This document shows, one piece after another, positions 43,937 through 52,510 of a stretch of 64,000 nucleotides of DNA (position 1 is the first letter of the stretch; each line of letters starts with the position of its first letter). The stretch spans positions 1,451,501 to 1,515,500 of the forward strand of contig NC_017095.1 in NCBI RefSeq assembly GCF_000235405.2, written 5' to 3'. The notes below the pieces were generated by a model. It worked only from the letters and a program-made list of their open reading frames with translations, made no database searches and was not told the origin of the DNA. The translations under genes and the position numbers were made by a program. The DNA comes from Fervidobacterium pennivorans DSM 9078 (GTDB lineage: Bacteria > Thermotogota > Thermotogae > Thermotogales > Fervidobacteriaceae).

Positions 43937-45751
43937 TTATTGAACTTTTTTCACACCTTCTGGGAATCCATAGTAACCTTGAATACCATCAAGCATCTGG
44001 TCAAATGGGAATTTGATTGATGTTCTGTAGGCTTCAATTAATGGGTTCGTGAAGAGAATTATGTATGGCAAGTCTTCTGCCAGAATCCTTTGAGCTTCGA
44101 ATATAGCTTTTCTTGCTTGCTCAAATGTATCTGCGTATTCGAATTCCTCAATAAGTGCATCGAATTCTGGGTTAGAATAACCTGGCGTGTTGAATCCTTC
44201 TGGTGCCATTTCTTCACTGTGCCAGAATGACTTGAAGTATGTTGGAACCCTACCAATTCCCCAACCAAGTATATACATATCAAAGTCAACGTCATCAAAT
44301 GCTTTTGTTACTATTTCGTTGAAGTCTGTGAGTTTCAAATTGAGTGGTATACCGATGTTCTTTGCCCATTGTTCAATGTACATTGCTGTCTGTGCTCTCA
44401 TTGGGTCGTAGTCCATACCAGGTGAAAGGAGCGTGAGTGTTGGTACTGGTTTCCCATCTGGACCTTTCAAGCCTTTACCAGGTGTCTTGACTGGGTTCTT
44501 TGTGTCTTTTGGATCGATAACGGGTTCTGTATCCCATTTGAAGCCAGCTTTCTTGAGCAAGCTGACTGCAAGTTGATATCTTTCACCCATGCTGAGTCCT
44601 TCACCGATGGTCTTAACAGCAGAGTTGTACCAGAAACTATTTGCTGGTGGTACTGGTGTTGCAAGTGGAATTGCTCTTCCTTGGAGCACTTGGTTACAAA
44701 TGAAATCGCGGTCGATAAGTGCAGCTATAGCTTGCCTGAATTCCTTAACATTCATTGGGAACTTTCTCATATTGAATGCAAGGTATCTGAATCCAAGTTG
44801 TGGGTTGGAAACTATCTTTATATCCTTTTGACCTTTGAGTTGTTCAGCCTCACCAGCGGTAAGTCCAACTGGGTTGTAAATATAGTCAATATCGCCAGCG
44901 ATGAGAGCCTGGATAGCAACCTGTTTGTTACCGAATACCTTGTAAACAATTGTGTCTACAAATGGTCCATTCTCCACTTGAAGTGTGACAGGTTGTTTTG
45001 TGTCTCCAGTTGACCATTTGAAACCTGTTTTTGGGTTAACAATTGAGAACCCGCCACCTTTGTAGTAAATGTTCTTTTCACCGTATGCCCAGTATTTGTA
45101 ATCTGGTACCTGTTTTGTAACTTGTACAAACGCACCTTTTTCAATCTTTCCAAGGTTCAATGCAGTTATACCTGGGTCAATAACTTCTTGTGAAAGTAAC
45201 CATTTTACTGGATCTTTTTGCTTCTTTGCCTTTTCTACTATCGGTTTCCAGTAGTTGCTACAAACAATAGCCGTCATGAGCGTGTCATAGTAAATCGTCA
45301 TCGTTTCCTTTTCTTTGAAGTAGAATTTCACAGTCCAAGTGTCAATTTTTTCGACTTTTTCTGGTTCGTATGCTCCAGACCAGTTACCGCCAGGAATTTC
45401 CATTTCCTTAACTGTCATGTAAGTGAAGACAACATCGTCTGCTGTAAATGGAGCACCGTTTGACCAGCGCATGTCTTTTCTGAGTTTCACTGTAACAGTG
45501 TACATGTTCCCTTCTTTGACGAGTTTTGGGATTTCTGTAGCTGCCGAAGGAATAAGAGTACCATCCTTGTTCATACCAAGCAAGGAAGGATACTTCCAAA
45601 GCTGAACAGCGAAGTTCTGAGCGGAAGAACCGGAACCAAGCAAGTTCCAGATGTTGGTCGTTGTAATATCAGCAAAGATACCGTAGTTAACCTGCACTGC
45701 AAAAATAGACAACGCAACGAGTACCAAAAGTCCCACAAGAACCTTTTTCAC
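43937..45751 (-). CDS. Family 5 extracellular solute-binding protein
   Basis: A 604-residue periplasmic binding protein of the OppA/DppA family. A signal peptide (VLVGLLVLVALSIFA) is followed by the family core: WSNGAPFTADDVVFT near residue 105, GFRYLAFNMRKFPMNVKEFRQAIA in the middle, and ILGWGIGRVPTYF near the C-terminus. There is no lipobox. In Thermotoga many family 5 proteins bind oligosaccharides; with amylase and starch-binding genes next door, a malto-oligosaccharide ligand is likely but unproven. The start is GTG at 45751, eight bases after AAGGAGG. It is first in the importer operon, under a strong promoter. Confidence 0.9.
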   Translation of the reverse strand: MKKVLVGLLVLVALSIFAVQVNYGIFADITTTNIWNLLGSGSSAQNFAVQLWKYPSLLGMNKDGTLIPSAATEIPKLVKEGNMYTVTVKLRKDMRWSNGAPFTADDVVFTYMTVKEMEIPGGNWSGAYEPEKVEKIDTWTVKFYFKEKETMTIYYDTLMTAIVCSNYWKPIVEKAKKQKDPVKWLLSQEVIDPGITALNLGKIEKGAFVQVTKQVPDYKYWAYGEKNIYYKGGGFSIVNPKTGFKWSTGDTKQPVTLQVENGPFVDTIVYKVFGNKQVAIQALIAGDIDYIYNPVGLTAGEAEQLKGQKDIKIVSNPQLGFRYLAFNMRKFPMNVKEFRQAIAALIDRDFICNQVLQGRAIPLATPVPPANSFWYNSAVKTIGEGLSMGERYQLAVSLLKKAGFKWDTEPVIDPKDTKNPVKTPGKGLKGPDGKPVPTLTLLSPGMDYDPMRAQTAMYIEQWAKNIGIPLNLKLTDFNEIVTKAFDDVDFDMYILGWGIGRVPTYFKSFWHSEEMAPEGFNTPGYSNPEFDALIEEFEYADTFEQARKAIFEAQRILAEDLPYIILFTNPLIEAYRTSIKFPFDQMLDGIQGYYGFPEGVKKVQ

Positions 45752-45857
45752 AGCCAACCCCTCCTTTTATTGTGGTGTGGGAAGTCCCCCCCTATTTTTC
45801 TCATGAACAATTAAATTTAATGCACAAGAGCCTATCACCTTTACAATTTTCGTATTA

Positions 45858-45887
45858 ATTATACAACATTTTTATCGTCCATTGCAA
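45858..45887 (-). promoter_or_regulatory. Promoter of the ABC importer operon
   Basis: TTGCAA (45882-45887) and TATAAT (45858-45863) are spaced 18 bases apart on the minus strand, giving a leader of about 100 bases before the binding-protein start. It diverges from the HD-protein promoter. Confidence 0.7.
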
Positions 45888-45969
45888 GTAGGTAAAAACA
45901 ATGAATACCCAACCAACAAAAACATTTTTTGCAATTGTTGTGATAATACGTCCAATTTTCGTTGTTATA

Positions 45970-45978
45970 TGGTAAAAT
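45970..45978 (+). promoter_or_regulatory. Extended -10 promoter of the HD phosphohydrolase gene
   Basis: TGG then TAAAAT (45973-45978) forms an extended -10 element about 37 bases before the GTG start codon. The -35 region is poor, in line with the extended type. Confidence 0.6.
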
Positions 45979-46014
45979 AAAAATACGACAAAATTTTAGC
46001 AGGAGGCGATAGTT

Positions 46015-47511
46015 GTGTATCATAAGGTTTCAAGAGACCCAATTTATTCAGAAATCATGCTTTATCCGGTTGAAATATTAATTATCGACACGAAAGCAAT
46101 GCAAAGGCTTAGATACCTCAGCCAATTGGTAGGTGCTGAATATGTTTACCCTGGTGCGACACATACCCGTTTTGCACATTCGCTTGGTGTGATGCACCTT
46201 TCTGGCGTATATGCCGAACATCTTTATGATACACCAGATAAGGTTCGTATTTTACGTCTCGCAGGACTCCTCCACGATATTGGTCATGGACCTTTCAGCC
46301 ATCAATTTGATGATGTCGTTTACAAAAGGCTTGGGTTCAATGATGGACACGATGAGTATCGAACAAGACTATTGAGAGAATACTTTCCAAAAGAGTTAAT
46401 AAAAAAGTACGAAGAAGCTCCATCAACTCTAAAAAAGGCTGTGTTAGAAGATTTGGAGATAACACTTGGTGAACTCTCAACTAACATGGAAGACAACTTT
46501 GCACAGTTGATGGAAGAAGTAATAAAAGTTTACGAAGGTGAAGAAAAAGGAACGATTGAATTTGCAGTTGTCCAGGGTCCACTTGGTGCTGACAGACTCG
46601 ATTTTGTTTTGAGAGATTCATACTATGCGGGGACAAGAGGATTTGGTACGGGTTCTATAGACCGGTTGATTAGGAATTCAAAAATCGTTGAAAAAGATGG
46701 AAAAACTATTCTAGCTTACGATTCAAAAGTTGTCGACGAAATATACACAATCTTGTTTGGCAGATTTATGATGTACAAGAACGTTTACTTCCACAAAACT
46801 TCAAGAGCAGCGGACATGATGATACAAGAACTCTTGGACCTTTCATACAAGGCGCTTAAATTAGACGAACGTGTTTTGGACATTGAAAAATTTTTGGACC
46901 TCACTGATCAAACAATCATTAACGAAGTTATATTCAATTTCTACAATCTCGTTGAACAATACGGTGGTGGAGAGGATACAAAGCAAGCACTTTTAAAATA
47001 CGAAATAGATCTTCAACCTCTCGAACTTGACATTGTAATGGCTTACGAAATTGTCGAGAGATTAAAATCACGAAATTTGTGGAAAGTTGTCTTGGAAACA
47101 CCATTTTCAATAGAAGGTGTCGACCCAACACTCGTAAGCCAAGGTATTGCCGGAGACTTGCTACAAAAAATTCGTCTAAGGCTTGAAAGATGCTTGGAAA
47201 TTGCCGACGAAGAAGACATGAAAACAATCAAGCACATCCTTGGTAACTTTGATGAAATTTTCAAAATAGATACCCCTTACAAACTTACAATTGTTCATCC
47301 CGAAGAGTTTCTGAGAAGTAATATATACATTCTAAAAAAACACAGCCTAATGACCTTTGAAGAATATGTTAGACAGTATCCGGCTTACAACTTCATGAAG
47401 AGCAACCTGATACAAATTGTAAGAATATATGTTACGAAGGATATACGCGAGATACTGGAGAAATACAAGATACTCCCTGAAACAGGTGTGGAAGTAACGA
47501 CGCGATGGTAA
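46015..47511 (+). CDS. HD-domain phosphohydrolase (dGTPase/SAMHD1-like)
   Basis: A 498-residue cytoplasmic protein. The metal-binding residues of the HD superfamily are seen as HTRFAHS (50-56), HDIGHGPFSH (87-96) and later GADRLDF. These positions and the long helical C-terminal half match the dNTP triphosphohydrolase-like COG1078 group. Members hydrolyse dNTPs or other phosphoesters, often under allosteric control; the substrate here is unknown. It starts with GTG after AGGAGG. coaX follows after 40 bases. Confidence 0.88.
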   Translation: MYHKVSRDPIYSEIMLYPVEILIIDTKAMQRLRYLSQLVGAEYVYPGATHTRFAHSLGVMHLSGVYAEHLYDTPDKVRILRLAGLLHDIGHGPFSHQFDDVVYKRLGFNDGHDEYRTRLLREYFPKELIKKYEEAPSTLKKAVLEDLEITLGELSTNMEDNFAQLMEEVIKVYEGEEKGTIEFAVVQGPLGADRLDFVLRDSYYAGTRGFGTGSIDRLIRNSKIVEKDGKTILAYDSKVVDEIYTILFGRFMMYKNVYFHKTSRAADMMIQELLDLSYKALKLDERVLDIEKFLDLTDQTIINEVIFNFYNLVEQYGGGEDTKQALLKYEIDLQPLELDIVMAYEIVERLKSRNLWKVVLETPFSIEGVDPTLVSQGIAGDLLQKIRLRLERCLEIADEEDMKTIKHILGNFDEIFKIDTPYKLTIVHPEEFLRSNIYILKKHSLMTFEEYVRQYPAYNFMKSNLIQIVRIYVTKDIREILEKYKILPETGVEVTTRW

Positions 47512-47551
47512 ATATTGTAACTAGGTAACACGTAAGGAGGTTTTCCAATTT

Positions 47552-48319
47552 ATGGTTTTGTTGTTCGATGTAGGAAATACACATACAACGATTGCTTTAA
47601 CAAGAGAAGGTAAAGAATTCGAAAAATATCGAATTTCAACCTCAAAGTATGAAACAGAGGACGAACTATACGCATTTTTGAAAAGCTTTTTCAAAGACTA
47701 TGTTGAAAATTTGCCTATAGTTGTTTCTTCGGTTGTTCCTTCAGTAAATGTTGTATTTGAATATTTTGCTCAAAAATACGGAAACGGAGAAGTCTATTTT
47801 GTCAGAGCGCAAGATTATGATAAAATAATATGGAACGTGCACTATCCTAAAGAAATAGGTGCAGATAGAGTTTGCGATGTCATAGCTGCCAAAAAAGATT
47901 ACGGGAATAACTGTATCGTTATAGACTACGGAACGGCGATAACAATTGAAGTACTTCGAGACGGTGTTTACGAAGGCGGAGCAATAATGCCAGGTTTTGC
48001 GATGATGGTAAATGCTCTGTTCAAAGGCACCGCGAAGTTGCCATTAGTCGAGCTTAAACCTTATCCAACGTTCATAGGCAAAGACACGGAATCAAATATC
48101 CAAATTGGTGCTATTAATGCAACAATTGGTGCAGTAAAATATGTTATTGAGCACATAGTCAAAGAATTTAGAGAAGCTCCAAGGATAATACATACTGGTG
48201 GTCAGTCTGTTTTTGTAAAGAATATTGTTGATGGAATAATCGACAAAGATTTGACACTGCGAGGGATGTACTACTTCTATGAAGAAAAGAAAAATACTGC
48301 TCGTAAACCCCTGGATTGA
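47552..48319 (+). CDS. coaX: Type III pantothenate kinase
   Basis: CoaX phosphorylates pantothenate, the first step of coenzyme A synthesis; it is not inhibited by CoA. The 255-residue protein has the ATP-binding DVGNTHT near the N-terminus, GADRVCD, the catalytic DYGTAIT (near residue 130) and GGAIMPG. T. maritima has the same type and is a structural reference for the family. AAGGAGG stands upstream of the ATG. Its last 41 bases overlap the next gene in another frame. Confidence 0.95.
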   Translation: MVLLFDVGNTHTTIALTREGKEFEKYRISTSKYETEDELYAFLKSFFKDYVENLPIVVSSVVPSVNVVFEYFAQKYGNGEVYFVRAQDYDKIIWNVHYPKEIGADRVCDVIAAKKDYGNNCIVIDYGTAITIEVLRDGVYEGGAIMPGFAMMVNALFKGTAKLPLVELKPYPTFIGKDTESNIQIGAINATIGAVKYVIEHIVKEFREAPRIIHTGGQSVFVKNIVDGIIDKDLTLRGMYYFYEEKKNTARKPLD

Positions 48320-49649
48320 AGATTTCGCTGCTTACGATTTTTGGTTAAAACCCGTTGGTTTGCTATATGTAGGTAGCTTTTTGAAAAGTCTTGGCATAGA
48401 AGTCGAACTAATAGATTTGATGAACAGGTACGACCCTGAATTGCCGCTGTATACGAAAGTTCCAAAAGACAAATTCTACGGCACTGGGAAGTTTCCACAC
48501 ATAGAGATTAAAAAACCAGACATATTATATTTCATGCCTAGAAAATACAAAAGATACGGAATGCCTGAAGAACTTTTTAGGAAAAGATTGAAAGAAGTTA
48601 AAAATGATATAAGTGCAGTTTTCGTAACATCTACTTTGACTTATTGGTATCCTGGTTATTTTGATACTATACGTGTTTTGAAAGAGGAACTTTCCGTTCC
48701 TGTTGTGCTTGGGGGGTTCTTTGCAAGAAATCAGCTTCACATAGCCAAGAAATCTGGAGCGTATGTTTTCACAAAAACAGACTTGAGTTATCTACCTCGC
48801 TTTCTTAACGATTTACTTGGATGGAATATTCCCAGCACAGATATTGATTGGTTCACAGACCTGTCACCTGCTTATGAGTTGTATAATAATTTAGGATACG
48901 TTGTTTTGTTGACAACACTTGGTTGTCCTTATAGATGTACATATTGTATTGCCCACAGAAATTGGGATAATATGAAATTCAAAGATCCAGAGAAAATATT
49001 AGAAGAGATAGAGCTGTTTTCTGAAATGTTAAAGGTCAAAGACATCGTTTTCTTCGACGATGCGATACTTGTGAACAAAGAAAGGCACTTTAAACCTATT
49101 TTAAGAAAAATCTTGGAAAGAAATTTGCATAAAAGCCTCAGATTTCATTTGCCAAACGGTATACATGCGCGATTGTTAGACCAAGAAACTGCGGATTTAC
49201 TTTTTGAAGCCAATTTTAAAACAATCAAACTTGGATACGAAACATCCGGTAAGCTCCAAATTGCAACTGGTGGCAAGGTTAGAGATGAAGATATCATTCG
49301 CGCATCGGAAATCCTACACAACGCTGGTTTTACACATAAAGAAGTCAGCGCATATATTATGGTTAATCTGCCTGAGCAAAGCGTTGAGGACGTCAAGAAC
49401 GCAATAGATGTTTGTGCGAGTATAGATATAGATTTCTCCGTTAACGAATTTACTCCAATTGTTGGAACGGATATTTGGATAGACCTGGTAAACAAAGGAA
49501 AGCTTACAGGTCTTGAAGATCCATTATTGCTTAACAATACAGTGTTACCTTACTGGTGGAACAATATGAGTTACGAACAGATACATGAAGTGAAAGAATA
49601 TGCTAAACAAAAGAAAATTGAACTTGGGTGGAGTAAAACAGAAGTTTGA
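48279..49649 (+). CDS. B12-binding-domain radical SAM protein
   Basis: A 456-residue protein of the cobalamin-dependent radical SAM class. The N-terminal part has LLVNPWIEDF and KPVGLLYVGSFLKSLGIEVELID, as in B12-binding Rossmann domains. The [4Fe-4S] motif GCPYRCTYC lies near residues 213-221, followed by a TIM-barrel-like region and a C-terminal extension. Such enzymes methylate unreactive carbons or rearrange carbon skeletons; the substrate here is unknown. The start lies inside coaX (41-base overlap), so it is translationally coupled to it. Confidence 0.88.
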   Translation: MKKRKILLVNPWIEDFAAYDFWLKPVGLLYVGSFLKSLGIEVELIDLMNRYDPELPLYTKVPKDKFYGTGKFPHIEIKKPDILYFMPRKYKRYGMPEELFRKRLKEVKNDISAVFVTSTLTYWYPGYFDTIRVLKEELSVPVVLGGFFARNQLHIAKKSGAYVFTKTDLSYLPRFLNDLLGWNIPSTDIDWFTDLSPAYELYNNLGYVVLLTTLGCPYRCTYCIAHRNWDNMKFKDPEKILEEIELFSEMLKVKDIVFFDDAILVNKERHFKPILRKILERNLHKSLRFHLPNGIHARLLDQETADLLFEANFKTIKLGYETSGKLQIATGGKVRDEDIIRASEILHNAGFTHKEVSAYIMVNLPEQSVEDVKNAIDVCASIDIDFSVNEFTPIVGTDIWIDLVNKGKLTGLEDPLLLNNTVLPYWWNNMSYEQIHEVKEYAKQKKIELGWSKTEV

Positions 49650-49716
49650 CAGAGCAAAAGGAAAAGTTATTACGTGCATCTTGTTATAAGTATAAGCGCA
49701 GGGGAGGGGGACTTCT

Positions 49717-50337
49717 TTGAATCAGCTTGTTCTTTCTGCTTTGAAGAACGTTATTTATGGCTTTGCTGCTTATGTCTTAATTAGCTGGCCACGTGAGTTT
49801 TTCAGATGCCTATTTTACAGAATAAGTGTGGAGCGACTAAGTTCTTCGAACAGACTTTTTCCTCTTTTAAAAAAATCACCCATTGGATACATCGACCCTG
49901 TAGGACTATTAACATTTCTATTCTTTGACTTTGGTTGGACTAGGTCTCCTTTAATTGATTACCTCAAAATCAGACGAAAAAAAATGTTCTTTTTCTCAAT
50001 TTACGGTATTGTTGCTAGCTTCTTGCTAGGAATAATATACGGAATGGTGAGTAGGTTTTCCAACTCTCCGATAGTTTTCAACCTCTTTTACATTGCTTCA
50101 AAATGGAGCTTTACTTTATCTATCGTTTCTTTGATACCTCTCCCGCCCTTAGACGGTTCAAGGATAGTCTTGGCGTTTTTGCCAGACAAATCGTATGAGT
50201 GGTACATCAAATTTAATTTTTATGGTATCCTATTCATGCTGGGACTTCTTGTCTTGTGGATTTTACCTATGATAATGCACCCGTTAGTTATTTTTATTAC
50301 AAACGTAACAAACTTTATCATTTTCGGAAACTGGTAA
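49717..50337 (+). CDS. Degenerate M50 (site-2 protease) family membrane protein
   Basis: A 206-residue inner-membrane protein with about four helices. It follows the plan of compact site-2 proteases: IGYIDPVGLLTF in the middle and LIPLPPLDGSRI near residue 142, the second metal-ligand motif with its aspartate. However, the first helix reads WPREFFRCLFY where active enzymes have HExxH. Both histidines are missing, so it is probably not a zinc protease. TTG start after GGAGGGGG. It precedes the division-protein pair, and the three genes are nearly contiguous. Confidence 0.75.
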   Translation: MNQLVLSALKNVIYGFAAYVLISWPREFFRCLFYRISVERLSSSNRLFPLLKKSPIGYIDPVGLLTFLFFDFGWTRSPLIDYLKIRRKKMFFFSIYGIVASFLLGIIYGMVSRFSNSPIVFNLFYIASKWSFTLSIVSLIPLPPLDGSRIVLAFLPDKSYEWYIKFNFYGILFMLGLLVLWILPMIMHPLVIFITNVTNFIIFGNW

Positions 50338-50358
50338 AACGCAAGGGAGCGTGGTATA

Positions 50359-50610
50359 ATGAACGAAAAGGTGCAAGAATTGGAACGTTTGGTAGAGGGC
50401 ATAGTAACAAGTTACGTGGAGCTGAAAAAAGAAAACGAAAAACTATGGAATGAGCTCAATCAAGCGATTGAGAGGATTAGTCAATTAGAAAGAGAAAAGA
50501 ACCATTTAGAGAACCTGCTTAGGAATAACGAAGAAATCATAAACAAGCTTGTTGTCAGAGTCAAAGATTTAATGCGCATATTGGAAGTGAGCGAACATGA
50601 GGAAGGTTAA
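50359..50610 (+). CDS. Small coiled-coil protein
   Basis: An 83-residue protein that is one continuous heptad-type coiled coil (for example LKKENEKLWNELNQAIERI). By size and place, directly before a zapA-like gene and overlapping it by 14 bases, it resembles ZapB-type partners of ZapA. Sequence alone cannot prove homology. It could link the ZapA-FtsZ assembly to other factors. Confidence 0.65.
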   Translation: MNEKVQELERLVEGIVTSYVELKKENEKLWNELNQAIERISQLEREKNHLENLLRNNEEIINKLVVRVKDLMRILEVSEHEEG

Positions 50611-50851
50611 AATATCAGTTTTCGGCAAAGATTACGAATTTGCCACTGATGGCTCTGACGAACTCATAGATTATGTACTCAGAAGACTTAAAGAACTTCA
50701 AATATCTTACAGAAGTCTTTACGACGAGATTCCGTTTGATGAACTGTTAGTTCTTATGCTTTGTGATTTACTCGAAAACGAGTACAACACTCAAAAAGAA
50801 CTTGACCAACTTTATAACAGAGTGAAAGAGAAGCTTAGAACGTTAGGCTAA
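50597..50851 (+). CDS. zapA: ZapA-like cell division protein
   Basis: An 84-residue protein with the ZapA layout. A short N-terminal beta region (VKISVFGKDYEFATDG) is followed by a long dimerisation helix with LLVLMLCDLLENEYNTQKEL. ZapA promotes bundling of FtsZ filaments at midcell. Length is slightly below the usual 85-110. The start codon lies inside the coiled-coil gene. murI follows after 47 bases. Confidence 0.78.
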   Translation: MRKVKISVFGKDYEFATDGSDELIDYVLRRLKELQISYRSLYDEIPFDELLVLMLCDLLENEYNTQKELDQLYNRVKEKLRTLG

Positions 50852-50898
50852 AAACGCATAATCGAAAAAAATCTTACCATGGAGGGGTATAGGAGCAA

Positions 50899-51705
50899 AT
50901 GAGAATTGGACTATTCGATTCAGGAATAGGTGGCCTTTCCGTCCTAAAAAAATTGATTGAAACCCTACCGGCTCATTATATTTATGTTGCAGACACTATG
51001 CGTGCTCCATATGGCACAAAGTCACGTGATACAATAGAAACTTTCAGTAGGGAAATCATAGGTTTTCTAATGGAACGAAAGGTTGAGCGAATATTTGCAG
51101 CATGTAACACTTCAGATTCAACAATGGAGAAATATCGTCATGCTTTCAAAATACCTTATCACAGCATCATACAAGCAGGTGTCAACGCCTCAAAATATGA
51201 GCGAGTTGCAGTTATAGGCACCCATACAACAGTTCAAAGTGGTATCTATAAGCAAGCTCTTGAAGAAAGAGGAAAAAAGGTTGCTCAAAGGCCCGCTCAA
51301 CTTTTCGTTTCATTGGTTGAAGAAGGTATATTCTATGGCAACATGGTTGAGGCTGTTGTTAAATTCTATCTAGAACCGTTTAGAAGGTTTAAACCCGATG
51401 AACTGATTCTCGGATGTACGCACTTTCCATTTCTTAAGGATATAATAGCACGCGTTATGGAAAACGTAAGAATTATCGACCCTGCGGACGAAATGGTTAG
51501 GGAAGTATCACACCTTGTTGGTAGTGGAAAGCCGTTTGCCGAATTTTATGTAACTGGTAATCCGGAAGAGTTTGAGAAAAAGCTTAAAAAAATCGGATTT
51601 AGACATCCTTACCAAGTGAAACATCTTGAGGTTACAGAATTAGAACAGAAGGTGGTATACTTTGAAAGAGCTTGTGATATTGACAGGGTACTCGGGAGCG
51701 GGTAA
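50899..51705 (+). CDS. murI: Glutamate racemase
   Basis: MurI makes D-glutamate for peptidoglycan. The 268-residue protein has the FDSGIGGLSV start, the ADTMRAPYG segment, and the two catalytic cysteines in ACNTSD (near residue 73) and LGCTHFP (near 178). Strong ribosome sites (GGAGGGG, AGGAG) precede the ATG. It overlaps rapZ by 44 bases in a different frame. Confidence 0.95.
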   Translation: MRIGLFDSGIGGLSVLKKLIETLPAHYIYVADTMRAPYGTKSRDTIETFSREIIGFLMERKVERIFAACNTSDSTMEKYRHAFKIPYHSIIQAGVNASKYERVAVIGTHTTVQSGIYKQALEERGKKVAQRPAQLFVSLVEEGIFYGNMVEAVVKFYLEPFRRFKPDELILGCTHFPFLKDIIARVMENVRIIDPADEMVREVSHLVGSGKPFAEFYVTGNPEEFEKKLKKIGFRHPYQVKHLEVTELEQKVVYFERACDIDRVLGSG

Positions 51706-52510
51706 GTCCACCGCTGCTGGTTTGCTTGAAGATTTAGGTTTCTTCTGTATAGATAACCTTCCGCCAGAAGTTACATATCAAGTAGCAAGTCTTGTATTGC
51801 CTAGCATTGATAAATTAGCAATAGTCATAGACATTCGAGGATATATGTTTGGGAATGTAAAAAAAGCAATTGCAGAGGTCAAAGAGAGATTTCCTTTCAC
51901 AAAGGTTGTCTTTTTGACTGCAACAAAAGAAACATTGGTCCAGCGGTTCGCACACACTAGGAGAGCTCACCCACTTTCAAAACAAACCACGTCTATAATG
52001 GAAGCTATAGACTTGGAAATAGAAATGATGAAAGACGTTCTTGAAATGGCAGATATTGTTATTGATACCTCTCAACTAAATCCCCACCAATTACGAGAAA
52101 AATTGACAAAGCTTCTTGGAAACGTCGAAACCAAAGATTTTACCGTACACATTATAAGTTTCGGATTTAAGTATGGAATACCACTTGATGCCGATTTCGT
52201 TTTTGATGTTCGTTTCTTCCCCAATCCTTTCTACATTCCTGAACTTCGCCCAAAAGATGGACGAGACAAAGAAGTAAAAGAATTTTTGAAAAATATCGAC
52301 GGAGTAAACGATTATCTATACAAAATTAAATCCGTTGTCTCCTTTGCTATTAGCCGATACAGTTCAGAAGGTAGGCGAGAATTGGTGGTTGCAATAGGAT
52401 GCACCGGTGGGAAACACCGGTCTGTTTATTTTGCCGAAGAATTGGCTTCCCAACTTGAAAAGGAAAACTTCAAAACAACAATTGAGCACAGGGATGTGGC
52501 GCTTGGATGA
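51662..52510 (+). CDS. rapZ: RapZ/YvcJ-family nucleotide-binding protein
   Basis: A 282-residue P-loop protein. It has Walker A GYSGAGKST at the N-terminus, CIDNLPPE, and the C-terminal domain with DVRFFPNPFY and IGCTGGKHRSV. In E. coli RapZ controls glmS mRNA through GlmY/GlmZ RNA; in Bacillus (YvcJ) it is a nucleotide-binding protein of less clear role. Here it lies with yvcK and whiA, the conserved trio of Gram-positive and related bacteria. The TTG start lies inside murI. The link to GlmM/GlmS amino-sugar supply is an attractive but untested idea. Confidence 0.94.
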   Translation: MKELVILTGYSGAGKSTAAGLLEDLGFFCIDNLPPEVTYQVASLVLPSIDKLAIVIDIRGYMFGNVKKAIAEVKERFPFTKVVFLTATKETLVQRFAHTRRAHPLSKQTTSIMEAIDLEIEMMKDVLEMADIVIDTSQLNPHQLREKLTKLLGNVETKDFTVHIISFGFKYGIPLDADFVFDVRFFPNPFYIPELRPKDGRDKEVKEFLKNIDGVNDYLYKIKSVVSFAISRYSSEGRRELVVAIGCTGGKHRSVYFAEELASQLEKENFKTTIEHRDVALG

